Assembly: GCA_001661515.1 (NCBI GenBank)
Contig: LUVW01000016.1
Coordinates: forward strand, 312,868-376,867
From: Capniomyces stellatus
Lineage: Eukaryota; Kickxellomycota; Harpellomycetes; Harpellales; Legeriomycetaceae
Direction: 5' to 3'
DNA length: 64,000 bases
In this document: in pieces, positions 1 to 11,121 of the stretch
How the letters are laid out: every line of letters starts with the position of its first letter
Position numbering within the stretch: the stretch's first letter is position 1
Translations under genes and position numbers: made by a program
The notes under the pieces: generated by a model
Databases searched by the model: none
Seen by the model: the letters and a program-made list of their open reading frames with translations, nothing else
Told to the model about the DNA's origin: nothing

Positions 1-646
1 GCACATTTTGGTTTGGCAAAGAATTCTTTACCTTTGCGTTTTTAATTTAATTCAGCTTTGCTTTGTTTTATTTTTGAAAATCAACGAGAAGCTATTTCTC
101 CTCAAAAATAACAGGTTGTTAAATAGCTGTTGGGATTTGCTGGAAAGGCAAAAGTATCGTGTTTTAATCTGCAGATAACATGGGCCATATCACGCCAAGT
201 TTATTGTCGAACTAATGAGTCTGTGGGCTTAGCTAAGTGCGTTTAATTGTCTATTTGTGTGATGCCAATTGCATTTATTTCAACACCGTTTTTTTGTTTT
301 TGTTTTTTTACTTGGTGTTGGGTGATGTGCTTTTTTTTGTTTATCAAATCAAATCAATTAACGAACTTTGGTTTTTTATTTTTTTTGTAAACAAATTACA
401 TTTTTCAAAGCTTAAAATAAGTGCACAAAGATTAAATAAAAATAAAGAAAAAAGTACACAATGTCACAACGAGGAAAAACAGAAAATATATTTATAATTG
501 ATTTTTTTTTTCATTTTAACAAGTACTTAATATAACCCACAGACCAACCCGACGCTTTAAACCACCTTGTTTAATCAAGTTCTTGCTTGAATATCTATAA
601 TCCAAAAAAAAGCATACACTTTGTTGTAAAATCAAACACTTGAACT
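1..646. other. AT-rich intergenic start of window
   Basis: No gene is supported. T-rich runs near 290-390 and A-rich runs near 420-490 give short open frames of low complexity. The last part is probably the promoter and 5' UTR of the gene starting at 647. Confidence 0.5.
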
Positions 647-1333
647 ATGTGGCCAGTGTACATTATTATATCAGTATCGTCTATACTGCTTCTAGTATTA
701 TTGGCTTGCAAAGCGCTAAGAGCGACCCACAGCGCGCCAGAGGCTGCTGAAAGGCAGAGTTTAACAGAAGTTGATATTGAGGCAAATGTCACAGAGGGAA
801 TGGCTTCCGAAAGTAGGTGGTTGGTTAGTAAGCTCAAAAACATATTTAAAGTCGGTTCCAAAAGCGGGTGTGACGACGAGGAGGAACAGAGTATAATGAA
901 TATGAGTAGCGAGCCTACACCAGAGGAGTTGGAGATAATTAGGCAAATAGATGACAGTTATGGCTCAACGTTGGACAGCAGCAATGCAGATACAGCGGAA
1001 AGCGCCAAGAAGAAAAAGAAAAAGGGGTTCAGTAAATGCGTACTGAGAAAGAACCCAAGCAGCGGGAATTTGGAGTGGGTTAAAATAAAAGGAGACTCGA
1101 AACCAGCATTGCCGACGCTTAATTCCACTAAAAACAATAGTCTATCAAAGCACAAGGAGCCACTAAAGAATCTGATGTACTCTGACCAGGGTCCGATGAT
1201 ATCGCCTATATCCCACAACAACTCTGGAATCCCACCTGGTTGGAATATGCCCAAAATGAAGAATGCGGTTAGGTTCAAGCAAGAGTACACATCACATGGA
1301 AGAATAAACTCTATTAAAACGACGTTTTTGTAG
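647..1333 (+). CDS. hypothetical membrane-anchored basic protein, 228 aa
   Basis: Single-exon frame from ATG at 647 to TAG. I do not recognise the family. Residues 4-20 form one strongly hydrophobic helix (IIISVSSILLLVLLACKA) that would act as an uncleaved signal anchor. The remainder is hydrophilic: an acidic stretch near residues 83-108 (DDEEEQ, TPEELE), a Lys run (AKKKKKKG) near 130, and a Pro/Gly/Asn-rich C-terminal part rich in Ser and Lys. This suggests a type II or III single-pass protein with a disordered tail facing the cytosol or a lumen. The codon pattern and the absence of stops over 228 codons on this strand support coding. No domain or catalytic motif is visible, so no function is proposed. 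An additional exon cannot be excluded. Confidence 0.55.
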   Translation: MWPVYIIISVSSILLLVLLACKALRATHSAPEAAERQSLTEVDIEANVTEGMASESRWLVSKLKNIFKVGSKSGCDDEEEQSIMNMSSEPTPEELEIIRQIDDSYGSTLDSSNADTAESAKKKKKKGFSKCVLRKNPSSGNLEWVKIKGDSKPALPTLNSTKNNSLSKHKEPLKNLMYSDQGPMISPISHNNSGIPPGWNMPKMKNAVRFKQEYTSHGRINSIKTTFL

Positions 1334-2070
1334 TAGCACTTGAAATGCTCTACGAATATGCTATTTGTGCGGGTCATTATCCCTCACTATATTTCTTTGC
1401 AACTGCAAATCTCCGTGTTTTTTTTCTATGACCACCAAAATCAAGCTGATGGTTCGGGTTCAGCTTATGTAATTATATTCAAACCGGCTCTATACTTGAG
1501 AAGGCATCCAGGTGCTGATTAGTAGAGTTTAGATCTATGCGATTGGCCGATTTTCTGTTGTAAATATAACACTAGTTTTCTCTTTTATTTTACCTTTTAC
1601 TTTATTTTTTATCTTTTAAATATTAATGTGATATCTGTATACTTTTAATAAAACGAATAACAAAATAGAAAGTAATAAAAGGCGTTTTTGTGCCTGCAAG
1701 TTGATTAATGAAAGCGGTTTAAATATTGTACCAAGGATCCAAGGATCCAAGGCTGAGTTGGTGTTGGCTAGATGGTCAAGGTTATCATTGAGCTAGCAGC
1801 AGATGTTTGGACTTGATTGAGGTTAAAATGTATTTATATGCTAAAAGGAAAAAGCAAACCAAAAGAAAAGAAAAAGAAAAATATATTAACCAAAACAAAA
1901 CAAAAAAAACAGTAGCGAACTATTTTTTTTAGCAAAAAGTAATAGCTTTACTTTTTAATGTCAATAAAAAAAGAGAAAAAGGGCAGAAATTCAAGAAAAA
2001 GATAAAAACAATAGAATAGCAAGGATAAGTGGTAACAACAATAACGAAAACCAAGTAAAGGCAGGTAAGA
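1334..2070. other. intergenic region between convergent genes
   Basis: Contains the 3' flanks of the gene ending at 1333 and of the p47-like gene ending at 2071. There is an AATAAA-like signal near 1648 and an A-rich stretch at 1850-1915. A duplicated CCAAGGATCC lies near 1731-1750. No gene seen. Confidence 0.45.
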
Positions 2071-4352
2071 CTAAGATAGCTGCTGAATGACCACAGATTG
2101 TAATAGTTTTGCATCAGCAATGGTAAGATTTTCGTCTGAAAGCACAGCCATAGGGTACTGCGTTTTAATAACGTACTTTCTTCCCTTGGCAGCATCGGGT
2201 CTTTTTCTATGAGTTTGTAGGAATATAGGGTTTAGAGCAATTAAAGGGCAGGAGAGGGTTGGTAAACAAAGAATAAGAGTAAACAGGCTTGAATATATAT
2301 ATATATATATATAGGTATAGGTATAAGCGTGGGCAACTTTAAAAACAGAAACTTACGAGTCGATTGAAATGCGGATGTCAGCTATTGTGTTGGTGTGGTT
2401 CAGTTTTAGTACCAACCGAGTTCCGTCACACAGTCTAACTTGAATCTGCGTTACGGGCAGATCTTCATTAATTTTTATTGGTTCATTGGCTTGGACCTGC
2501 GAGCTAGTTTCTGGGGCCGAGTCAACAGCTTTTGGAGCAATGCTACCAAGTCTGTTGCCTTTTCCTTTAAACGGAGCCATTGTGGGTGCTGATTGAACGT
2601 ACTCTTCGTCACTGCGTTTAGAGATACGCATTTCAACGGGCTGTCCAGGTCTGACGTCAAGGAGCTCCATGGGCGCGTGTCTAGAAAAGTTATGAAAAGA
2701 GTAATAAATGTCAAATCCGATTATAATGGTAAATTCCGTAATAATTAGGTAAAAAAGAGTGCAAAAGTTGATAAGGCAGCTACTCCAAGTGTTTGGCTAC
2801 TGCGGCTGTGTCTATAACTGTTTATATTTGCTAAAATTATGACTTGGTGGTTTACCCCTCTAGGATTAGCTGCAGGTATGCCTGGCTTCTTGGATCTTGG
2901 CTGGAATGAAGCGGTCCATCGTCTATGCTGAATCCGTTTCGCCACAATGTCAAGGTCCTCACTACTGGCTTTTGGTCCTCTGTTTCATCTTCGTCGTTTG
3001 GTCCGCCTTTTGTGTTGCTGCTTCCCGATAGACTGTTCCCTAATTAACAGCAATGTACCGATTTGAGATTGGTTCAAATAAAGCATAGTGCCAAGGCTGC
3101 TGATAACATCACGTCGCTTACACAGTGACCAAATTACATACATACGTGCAGTTTATAAAAGTTCAGAGCTTGGCTGTGTTACCTTTTCCTTTAAACAGCT
3201 TTACTCCGCCACTGCCCTCTTCACTGTCAACAGCTGGCCCTCCCCTAATTATTAACCACGTATTAATCATCACTATTGACGTAAACTAGGCAAAATTGTG
3301 CTTTAAGAAGTATTCCGGTATATTAAGCAAATAAAACTCGTACTCTGCTGCGCGCTTCAAAATCTTTTCAATCAAGGATTTATCGATACCGCTTTCGCCC
3401 TTTGGTGCTCTGACTGCCATTCCACTACGTTGTTTAGTTAGCTTTACCACTTTAAGCAACTCGTGTTTAATTCAAACAATCCACTAACACTCGTATATCC
3501 ATAACCAGGCACGTATTCATGTCTTACTTACCTTTTTTCACCCCCAGTGTAAAAATCCAGCTTTTCATCCTCATCCTCTTCATCCTCATCACTACTATAG
3601 TTTAGTGTTGTAATGTTGGATCTAAATGTTCAAATATTAGCAGTACACGCATCAGTTCTGCCTTTATTTTACACCAAGCATCGTTTTATTTAATTTTCAC
3701 ACATATCATCCTATTTGTTATTATTATTTGAGTCGTTTTTCACTTTTGCTAGCAATTCCGTACCTTGGCTTATACTTTCTTTGCCCCCCAGAACCCCCAG
3801 CACTGGACCTTGTTACTCTGGGTTGGGCGGAGCTTCCTTGAGCTCGTTCAGCGTTTTTCTCTGACTCTTCAAAATCCGAGGATTCATTTTCAGAGGCCTC
3901 TATTTCCGAGTATTCTTTGTCAGATCCCTCGTCCTTTTGAACGTTGCTTGGCGGAGCCTCGTTTTCATCATAACTGCTACTCAGCGCAACCTATTAGCGA
4001 CAAGGGTAACAAAATAAAGTGTGAATTTTGAAAAGTTGAGTCCGCTAGTACTAGTCAGTGCTTTAATTCTTTCATTTCTCGCTTAATTCTTTTTAATAAA
4101 GTCGCTTTCTTTTGTTAGATTATTTTAGATTAAGATGAGCAAAAACCCGCCATCTCATTTAATTGTAAACGTTTAAAACGTAGGCGAAACTGATGGTAAA
4201 ATTCAAACAAATTAATTAAAAGGGCTGTTTAAACTTCATACATTTAAATCCCAGCTGTTCGCTTCAAGGTAAAACCGGGCTTTGGATTCCTCTACTGGGT
4301 TTATAGAAACAAATTGTGCAATAAGCTGGTCCTGTTCTTCTTGTGACGACAT
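2071..4352 (-). CDS. SHP1: p47/Shp1-type UBA-SEP-UBX adaptor of Cdc48/p97
   Basis: Eight exons on the minus strand: 4352-4242, 3990-3764, 3621-3532, 3424-3344, 3244-3183, 3039-2856, 2680-2357 and 2206-2071. They sum to 1215 nt, giving 404 aa. All introns are GT-AG. Domain order is that of p47: an N-terminal UBA-like segment (QLIAQFVSI...WDLNVALSSSY), acidic linker, FYTGGEKSGM motif, an SHP-type box (LFKGKGNSL), the SEP domain (TLTLWRNGFSIDDGPL, about residues 205-265), a second such box (FKGKGNRLG), and a C-terminal UBX domain (about 325-404; TQIQVRLCDGTRLV...HTNTIADIR). In the family the SHP boxes and UBX bind the N domain of Cdc48/p97, serving membrane fusion and ubiquitin-dependent degradation; UBA binds ubiquitin. 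The UBX S3/S4 loop reads YPM rather than the usual FPR/FPN. Length is normal for Shp1/p47. Confidence 0.93.
2291..2313. repeat. (TA)n microsatellite in a p47-gene intron
   Basis: Alternating TA run of about eleven units within the last intron (2207-2356) of the p47-like gene, followed by a short (TATAGG) run. Probably neutral and length-variable. Confidence 0.7.
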
Positions 4353-5008
4353 GCTGCTTTGTTAATTGTAGATTGTATCGTATATGTATTTATTAAACTG
4401 AGTTTGAAATAGGTAAATTGTTTAGTATTTAATATTTAGTATTTATTTATTTGGTTTTGGGCTGGTTTATGTTCGTAAACTTGAGGGAAAAACACCTCGG
4501 TAATTCACAAATTAATATATCTTTCTGGTTTGTCGAATCAAAATCGATAAATTCAAGTCGAAGTCTTTTTGAAATAAGCTAAGCACTTTTTTTCAAGTAA
4601 ATGTTTTTGCTAGTACCAAGTCGCCCCCCCCCCCCCCCCCCCCCCAAAAAAAAACTCCTCGTGCTGATATTCGTTTGCTTTTATTTTCACTATTATTGTT
4701 ATTATTATTACTTTAGAACCGTTTTGTTCTTTTCAAGCCAATAATATCCTGTAATCATTGGTTCGATTTTTAAAATACGCTACAATCAATTTGCCTAATT
4801 ATTAACACAACTTATCGATAATATTGATTAGTTTATCAAAGAAAAAAAAAATTAAAAAAAAATCAGAGTTAAAGAAAACCTGTTCAAAATATATGTTCTA
4901 GTGCGGTATAAAGCTTGATATTGGATAAATCGAATGAATAACTAATAAGAACGCTTTTGTTGCTTTTAGACTTTTTTTCTTCTTCCTCCTTGAAAATAAT
5001 CTTCAGCA
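4353..5008. other. divergent promoter region with a poly-C/poly-A tract
   Basis: Shared upstream region of the minus-strand p47-like gene and the plus-strand uS9m gene. It contains a run of 22 C followed by 9 A at 4624-4654. Immediately before the uS9m ATG is a pyrimidine stretch (TTTTTTTCTTCTTCCTCC). No further gene. Confidence 0.5.
4624..4654. repeat. poly-C(22)-poly-A(9) homopolymer pair
   Basis: Uninterrupted C run at 4624-4645 followed by an A run to 4654. Similar C tracts recur at 18021, 21718, 39721, 41271 and 41731, mostly near gene ends. Tract length may be inaccurate because sequencing is unreliable in such runs. Confidence 0.85.
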
Positions 5009-6046
5009 ATGGCGCTATTCCAAACACATAGAATGATTTCCTCAAAATCAATTTCGAGATCTAAAAATCTTTTGATCCAAAGCAACAGAGCATTCACAAC
5101 GACTAAAGATTTGAGTTTTCAAAATGCAAAGTTCCAGAAAAATTCAGGCTCCTCAGAGCAACTGAATCACGATGCTGGTTTTCAAGCGAACAACATGCTA
5201 CCAAGAAAGATTCCCGATTCAGCGGCATACTTTACAGGCAATTCCAGATTAAATGATATCTATGCTGGCCTGGATAAGGTTTTGTATGCAAACGAACATA
5301 TTTTGAAAAGTAGAGTTAAAGGAACAAGACGAAGCTATTGGCTGAACCAGGGAAAACTTGAATCCAAGCTAGGAGCCGGACTGACAAATAATCAGTACTT
5401 TAAAATAATTTCCAAGGTTTCTGAATGCAGAAAGATCATTCAAAATGATGATAATCGTGAAGAAATCAGCAAAATCATCAATTTTTTCCGTCCAGAAGAG
5501 AGTGTAACAGGAGCTGGTAGTGATCAGCTAAAAGCAAAATCCTCTACTGGAACAGACGGCACTGGTGTTTCCGAAAACAACACCTCTTCCAGCTCTCCAA
5601 GCGGATCCAAAAACTCATTAGAAGGGTACAAAGATGATTTGGGCAGATTCTACGCTTTGGGTCGTCGCAAGTCCTCGCAGTCCAGAGTATGGGTTGTCCC
5701 TGTAGAAAATGCACTCGAGTCCGGGCCTGGATCTATCATAATAAATGGGAAACCACTGGGCGAATACTTTAACAATGGTTATGATTGCGAATCTGTACTA
5801 TATCCATTGAAGTTGACTTCTACTATTGGAAGATTCAACATTTGGGTTCGATCTCGAGGAGGTGGCCACACTGGCCAAGCCGAGTCTACAGCACTAGCCA
5901 TTGCCAGGGCAATTTCCATTGCCGACCCAGACCTTAAACGTCTTTTAGCACAAGCCAAATCTATGAAAACGGACACACGCAAGGTTGAAAGGAAGAAGAC
6001 TGGCCAGCCTAAGGCTAGAAAGAAGTACACTTGGGTCAAGCGTTAA
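5009..6046 (+). CDS. MRPS9: mitochondrial small ribosomal subunit protein uS9m
   Basis: Single-exon gene, 345 aa, ATG at 5009. The N-terminus is basic and Ser/Arg-rich without acidic residues over about 30 residues, as expected for a mitochondrial targeting sequence. A fungal-type N-terminal extension follows (about residues 50-170) and then a Ser/Gly/Thr-rich linker. The bacterial-type S9 domain fills residues 214-345: GRRKSSQSRVWV, IIINGKPLGEYF, the core GRFNIWVRSRGGGHTGQ, AIARAI, and the basic tail KARKKYTWVKR. The terminal Lys-Arg belongs to the S9 tail that reaches the P-site tRNA in bacterial and mitochondrial ribosomes. It acts in mitochondrial translation as part of the 37S/28S subunit head. 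The gene is divergent from the p47-like gene. Confidence 0.95.
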   Translation: MALFQTHRMISSKSISRSKNLLIQSNRAFTTTKDLSFQNAKFQKNSGSSEQLNHDAGFQANNMLPRKIPDSAAYFTGNSRLNDIYAGLDKVLYANEHILKSRVKGTRRSYWLNQGKLESKLGAGLTNNQYFKIISKVSECRKIIQNDDNREEISKIINFFRPEESVTGAGSDQLKAKSSTGTDGTGVSENNTSSSSPSGSKNSLEGYKDDLGRFYALGRRKSSQSRVWVVPVENALESGPGSIIINGKPLGEYFNNGYDCESVLYPLKLTSTIGRFNIWVRSRGGGHTGQAESTALAIARAISIADPDLKRLLAQAKSMKTDTRKVERKKTGQPKARKKYTWVKR

Positions 6047-6563
6047 TGGAGTTGGCACTTTTAGAACCTCAAGCGAAGACGGGTCGAGGCTTTTATTTTT
6101 ATTTATTTTTTATTTCCTCTTTTAATTCTTTCTAATTTTTCATGTTTTTTTTTTCTTTGTTTATTGTTCCTAAAAGTATAAGGGAGGTGATTAGTACTCA
6201 TTTGTAGAGTCAATATTAGTCTATAAGCGATCAAACCGGCTCGGCTCTCGCCAGTTCTTTGCCTTTTTATTAATTTTGCTTTTCTCGCGTATTCGCTGAT
6301 ACTTTCCCTCCACTACTGTTTATAATGTATTGGTGCGGTTTAGCTAGTGCGCACCCGGCTATTATAAAGTGAACAGGGTAGCCGTGTACAATGCACATTA
6401 TCTATTATGTGTTTATTAAAAGTGGCAGTGTACAAACATTATCAAGTTTAGCTATTGAAAAACCAACCTGTGTGTTAAACTAGAAAATTGAAAGTTTGTA
6501 GCTAAATATAATGCGTATATTTATATTTAAATCTACAACAAAGAAAATGTAGCTGCGATAACT
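6047..6563. other. intergenic, convergent gene ends
   Basis: 3' flanks of the uS9m gene and of the orphan membrane-protein gene. T-rich downstream of 6080; no open frame of interest. Confidence 0.45.
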
Positions 6564-7622
6564 CTAAACTTTTGTAGCGGTGTTTTCCAACTCGTTGCTG
6601 TAGTTATCGATATTGTCTTCAAATACGCATGTTGGCTGGAGCAAAAAGGCATATGCGCTGAATATGCTTTTCAATCCAACAAATGTGGCGGACAGCATTG
6701 ACAAGTATTCAGGATAAATAATTCCAAACCCAAAGACATTACCCCATTTTGTGATTGTGGGAATGCTGATGGTACATGTGACCACAACAAACCAAGGGAC
6801 TATTTCAAAGAAGGCTTTTTGGTACGAGTATTCAGATTTAACGTAGTTTGAGCAAACATCATGTTTGCAGACCATTCCCGAGGCTTCGACACAGTGTTTA
6901 CCAACTTGGCTTTCTAGTCCTTTGTAGTCTTCGTTTGACTCATTGAATTCGAATACACTGAACAGGGCTGGTTTTTCGCTCAAGTTGTAGCTTTCCCTGA
7001 CTACTTGATTGTTACATCCGGAGGTCTTCATTCCCAAACGTTTGTTTTCGTTTCTTGGTATCAGAGCAGAAATGCATACGAAATTCCCAACGAATATTGT
7101 GATAATGGCCCACAAATCAACCAACAGGAACTCTACCATAGTCTTCATGAAGTCGCTCAGGTAGTAAATAAAGAACCCTTCGTCTGTACTGTATTCTACT
7201 GTTGCTACCAGTACGGGTGAGGTGATGAATGCAGAAATGGCAAGACACTCGAGGCTGTCAATGTCCATGTACCTTAGCAATTGTAAGGTAAAGTTGTTCT
7301 CGGCGTGTTTTTTGTTGTGGGATAGAATGGAGCACAGTATCAATGGGTAAAACACGTTTCCAAAATATTGTAGCCACAGGTATAGCTTTGAGTATATTTG
7401 AAAGTACTCGGTGTCTTTCAGTCCATCTCTATAAACGCCAGAGTAGATATAAATCACCTGAGATAAGAATAGGAATACTCCCAATGTTAGGCACTTTCTT
7501 AGTACGTTCTTATTACCAAAGCTTTTGCGGTCGCTGATGTATATGTATATGCATTCAAACACTATAACGCTGCTTGAAAGTAATGACGCATATTGTAGTG
7601 CTACGCTATCCTGAGAAGTCAT
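6564..7622 (-). CDS. orphan multi-pass membrane protein with about seven helices, 352 aa
   Basis: Single exon, ATG at 7622, stop at 6564. Hydrophobic segments are visible at about residues 8-30, 43-65, 82-103, 128-147, 167-191, 271-296 and 309-330, giving a likely seven-helix topology. A long hydrophilic loop between helices 5 and 6 (about 192-270) holds several Cys and His (SGMVCKHDVCSNY). The tail after the last helix is acidic and Asn-rich. This layout resembles a serpentine receptor or transporter, but I see no DRY, NPxxY, or other diagnostic motif, and I do not recognise the family. A role in the plasma or an internal membrane is inference from topology only. The gene is intronless and convergent with the uS9m gene. 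Confidence 0.7.
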   Translation of the reverse strand: MTSQDSVALQYASLLSSSVIVFECIYIYISDRKSFGNKNVLRKCLTLGVFLFLSQVIYIYSGVYRDGLKDTEYFQIYSKLYLWLQYFGNVFYPLILCSILSHNKKHAENNFTLQLLRYMDIDSLECLAISAFITSPVLVATVEYSTDEGFFIYYLSDFMKTMVEFLLVDLWAIITIFVGNFVCISALIPRNENKRLGMKTSGCNNQVVRESYNLSEKPALFSVFEFNESNEDYKGLESQVGKHCVEASGMVCKHDVCSNYVKSEYSYQKAFFEIVPWFVVVTCTISIPTITKWGNVFGFGIIYPEYLSMLSATFVGLKSIFSAYAFLLQPTCVFEDNIDNYSNELENTATKV

Positions 7623-10600
7623 TTTTATTTGATTTCTATAATCCTGATATTTCTATTTTTGCCTGCTAAAGTATGTGTTGCTGCTTTTGTATCGGAAATG
7701 CTATTACTGTCCTCTTGCTTCTGCTGTTCTGTCACTTTTATTGACACTGTTTATTTATACAGATATTGAAATTGATATTGAAGCTAATGTTGGTATTGAT
7801 GAAAATGGAAGTGGATTTCAAATTTTTATGGTTTCAAGACCAAAACCAATATTTTATACCAGAATCCAACACATTTTTGGAATGTATTTATTAAGCACAC
7901 TTTACATTAAAAGTCAGGTTTACAACATCTTCAGGGAAAATATTATATTAACTTGAGCTGTGGCTTTTTCAATTTTATTAAATTGAAAATACCAACAATC
8001 AATTAAATTGGATTCACAACATTTTCTCAAGCTAAACAAATAAGAGCAACCTTGTGAGGTTATTTTTTAGACCACAATAATAAGATTTAAATAGATTTTA
8101 GATGTAAATTAGCTGAATATAGCATATGGGAGTGATGTAAATTACTTTGTTTACGGAGTATATTCAAGATTTGCAGTGCTCAATCAATCGATTAATGCGG
8201 TGTGTTGACGGTATATGTCTAGAAATCATTCATTGTAGTCAAAGAAATCACCTATTGTAAACAAAATCTTCATTGAATGCACTGTGCGTTAAGACTTTAC
8301 ATCTCTTGGGCAAGCCGAGCTAAGGCACAGAGCCAAGTCGGAATATATTCTTTTTTATTTTCACTTGCTAAAAAAGTGAGTGCCATAGGCACTACTTTCT
8401 GCATAATACAGCAGGATATTATATTTTTTTTCCTCTCGAGGTGGGCAGGAATGCATAAAAACCCTCAAGCAAAACTCTGTGATTTTAGCTTTTTGAGTAA
8501 AAGTATGTACCACTCGCCAACTTGGCATTGGATTTTGAATGTAAAAATTCAATTTGAAGTAGGGAAATGCGCACATTAACAACAGAACTGTTCATAGACC
8601 GGGTTAGTTGTACTGATAGAAGCCGATAATAAGTTTATCCTGAACTAGAAGCAGCTTACCAGCACTAATTGTGTATATATAATGGCGATTTATAAATACT
8701 TTATACTACACAAGTTGGTTTTGTGATACTGGTTTATAAGACGTTTAGTAAAGCTAAGCCATATACCACAATTGCTATTCTTCGGATATGTTATTATTTT
8801 CACGCAACGATCATTCATACCGGTGACAATTATCAGAAATCCAGTGTGACATTTTGTACTATTTATACCATCACAATTTGACTAATTCATGCATTCTCTA
8901 GATTGGCTTTTTTTAACTCGATATAATTATTCAAAAGGCAATAATGTAATTTTATTTTCCCTTTACATATTTTTGATAGTCGGGATATTTCTAGGTTTTG
9001 GTCTGTGTTGTTCACACGCTTTCTACTAGTATTCAACTGAACAATAAAAGTGGCTAGGGTTTTTATCAAAGCCAGCGTAGTTGTTCAAAGCATTATTGAA
9101 AACAAGTACTACCTAATTGTACGTACTATAAGGAGGTGTTGTATAAGATGTTGAGTGAGGCCAGCTCGTTTGACTTTCAAGCGTCTGATATATAATACTT
9201 ACTACTCAAACGATACGCCACCTTTCACATTAAGTAACACAATGGAACCTGTAACCAGTTCTATTTCTTTCTTTTCTCTTCATGTGACCACAGATTGGGC
9301 ACGACTAAAAACACACACCAATATTCGTATTAAGAGTACCGGATAAGAAAAAGGCAGTCAGGTGTTTCAATTTGTTATTTAAAGTTCAGTATACAATCTT
9401 TATTGTTTCAACTAATTGTCTGAATGCGATTATAATGGAAAATCGCATTGAAATACAGCTATTGTCAGTTCTTATAAACAAATAAAAGGCATTTGGGTGA
9501 ATGACCACATCAATTAGCCGGTTCTTTTGGTGGCTTTGGATTTGGGGTTTACTTGTTTTAGTTCAACGTTAGCCACACAAAAAAAACAAACAATAGTAGT
9601 TTATTCTTTTGAAAAAAATGAACGTAGTGCATGGTTTTCCAGAAATAAATACCAGGCTTTCCAGTCAAGTGATATGGTTTAAAGTTTAAAAAACCCCATG
9701 GAAGACAGTCCAAGTAACTGACGATTTAAAGAGCGTTAGTCTGACTTTAAACAGAGTACAAATTAGTGTTTATTTTCAAATGCGGTGTAATAATGACAAG
9801 GTTGATTTTAGTATTCGCTGTTTCTCGCAGTAAATCCTTAAACACGCCCGAACAATTATTGGAACTATGCATTCGTTTTTCAACTAATTAACATTGTGGT
9901 GTTTGATGATTAATGCTAGAGGATTTGCGTTTTAAAACAAAATAGCGAGAATAATAAAGCACCTGGAGTTTATTAAAGTTTAATCAAAAGCTTGGAGCTG
10001 AAGAAAGCAAGAACATGTATTTTGTAAACAAGGGCCGATCAAAGAACACAATAACAGATATACGGGTATATAGAAAAACCTTTAAAATATAAACACACCT
10101 CAAGCATTTTATAGATTCAATGCAGTGATAGAACAAAAAAGATCAAGCCAAAAGTTTTTTATAGCCAAAGCTATGTCGATTGTCACAAAGAGTAGCAGTT
10201 GTAGCAACAAAAAATATGGTTTATGGTATTTCAATAAAAATGATGGTTATAGTGGGGTTTAAAGCGTAATAGAGACGTGACTTTACTCTTTCAGAAAAGA
10301 TTTATGACGAATCGTGTTGGTTAATAGTAGAGTATGGCTGAAAAGCATAATCGCGATTGACAAGCAGTATTTACATATTACACAAACGGTGCTTCTTGTT
10401 GGTGTTGATGGCCTTGGAAGTTGGCTATTATGAGCTAGTTATGTTTGTCTTGCTTATTTATTTATTCATTCAGATATAATGTTTTAAATTTTAAAGTGCT
10501 CCACTATAGCCATTTGCAAATGGGAATAAAGCAACGATGGTTTTTTTTTCTTTAATAAAAGAAATAAAGCAACAGAAAATGTAATATGGATAAAGATCCA

Positions 10601-11121
10601 ATAGATTGCGAAGATGCCACGAAAAGTCATAGGTGTAGACATTTACAGTGTATTTTTAGCCAATGGGAAAGTCAACATGAAAAGAAGCGCTTTTTAAACG
10701 ATCCAATGTAAAACACAAGAAAGTGACACTTTATTATCAAATAATTGGGAAAAAAAAACAATAAAAGGTGAAAACTAACAATAAAAGCAGTTGGCGTTTT
10801 TTTTCTGATGAAAAGGAATAAAATAAGCCAAGCAGAAGGTAACAAGGTTTAGAAAAAAGCGTACCGAGTATTTCAAAACCAGTAAAAGAAAAACGAGATT
10901 GAAGAGCAACAGGAAGAAAAAAACAACAACAAAACCTGAAATAATAAGGTAAAGATAGCGCGAAAATAGATGATTGATCTTTGTTTGGATTCGCGAAAAT
11001 CAAATATATCGCATTTAAAGCAAGAAAGTCAAGAGTAATAGTTGGTACAGAATTGAATAGCGGTATAAACAGTTTAGGCAACAAGAGGCAAAAGGGGGGA
11101 AAAAAAACAAAAGAAATCAGG
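7623..11121. other. 3.5-kb gene-poor interval
   Basis: Only short frames are present (for example 7675-7956, 8277-8579 and 9155-9346), all of low complexity or lacking any recognisable motif. No tRNA, rRNA or transposon signature found. The end (10740-11120) is purine-rich and is probably the 5' UTR and promoter of the FIGL1 gene. Confidence 0.4.

Noticed and set aside
237..497. Plus-strand 86-codon frame
   Set aside because: No usable ATG at its start; composition is Phe/Leu and Lys from T- and A-rich sequence.
7675..7956. Plus-strand 93-codon frame and the frames at 8277-8579 and 9155-9346
   Set aside because: Lie upstream of or between genes in AT-rich DNA, contain no motif and lack supporting splice or conservation evidence.
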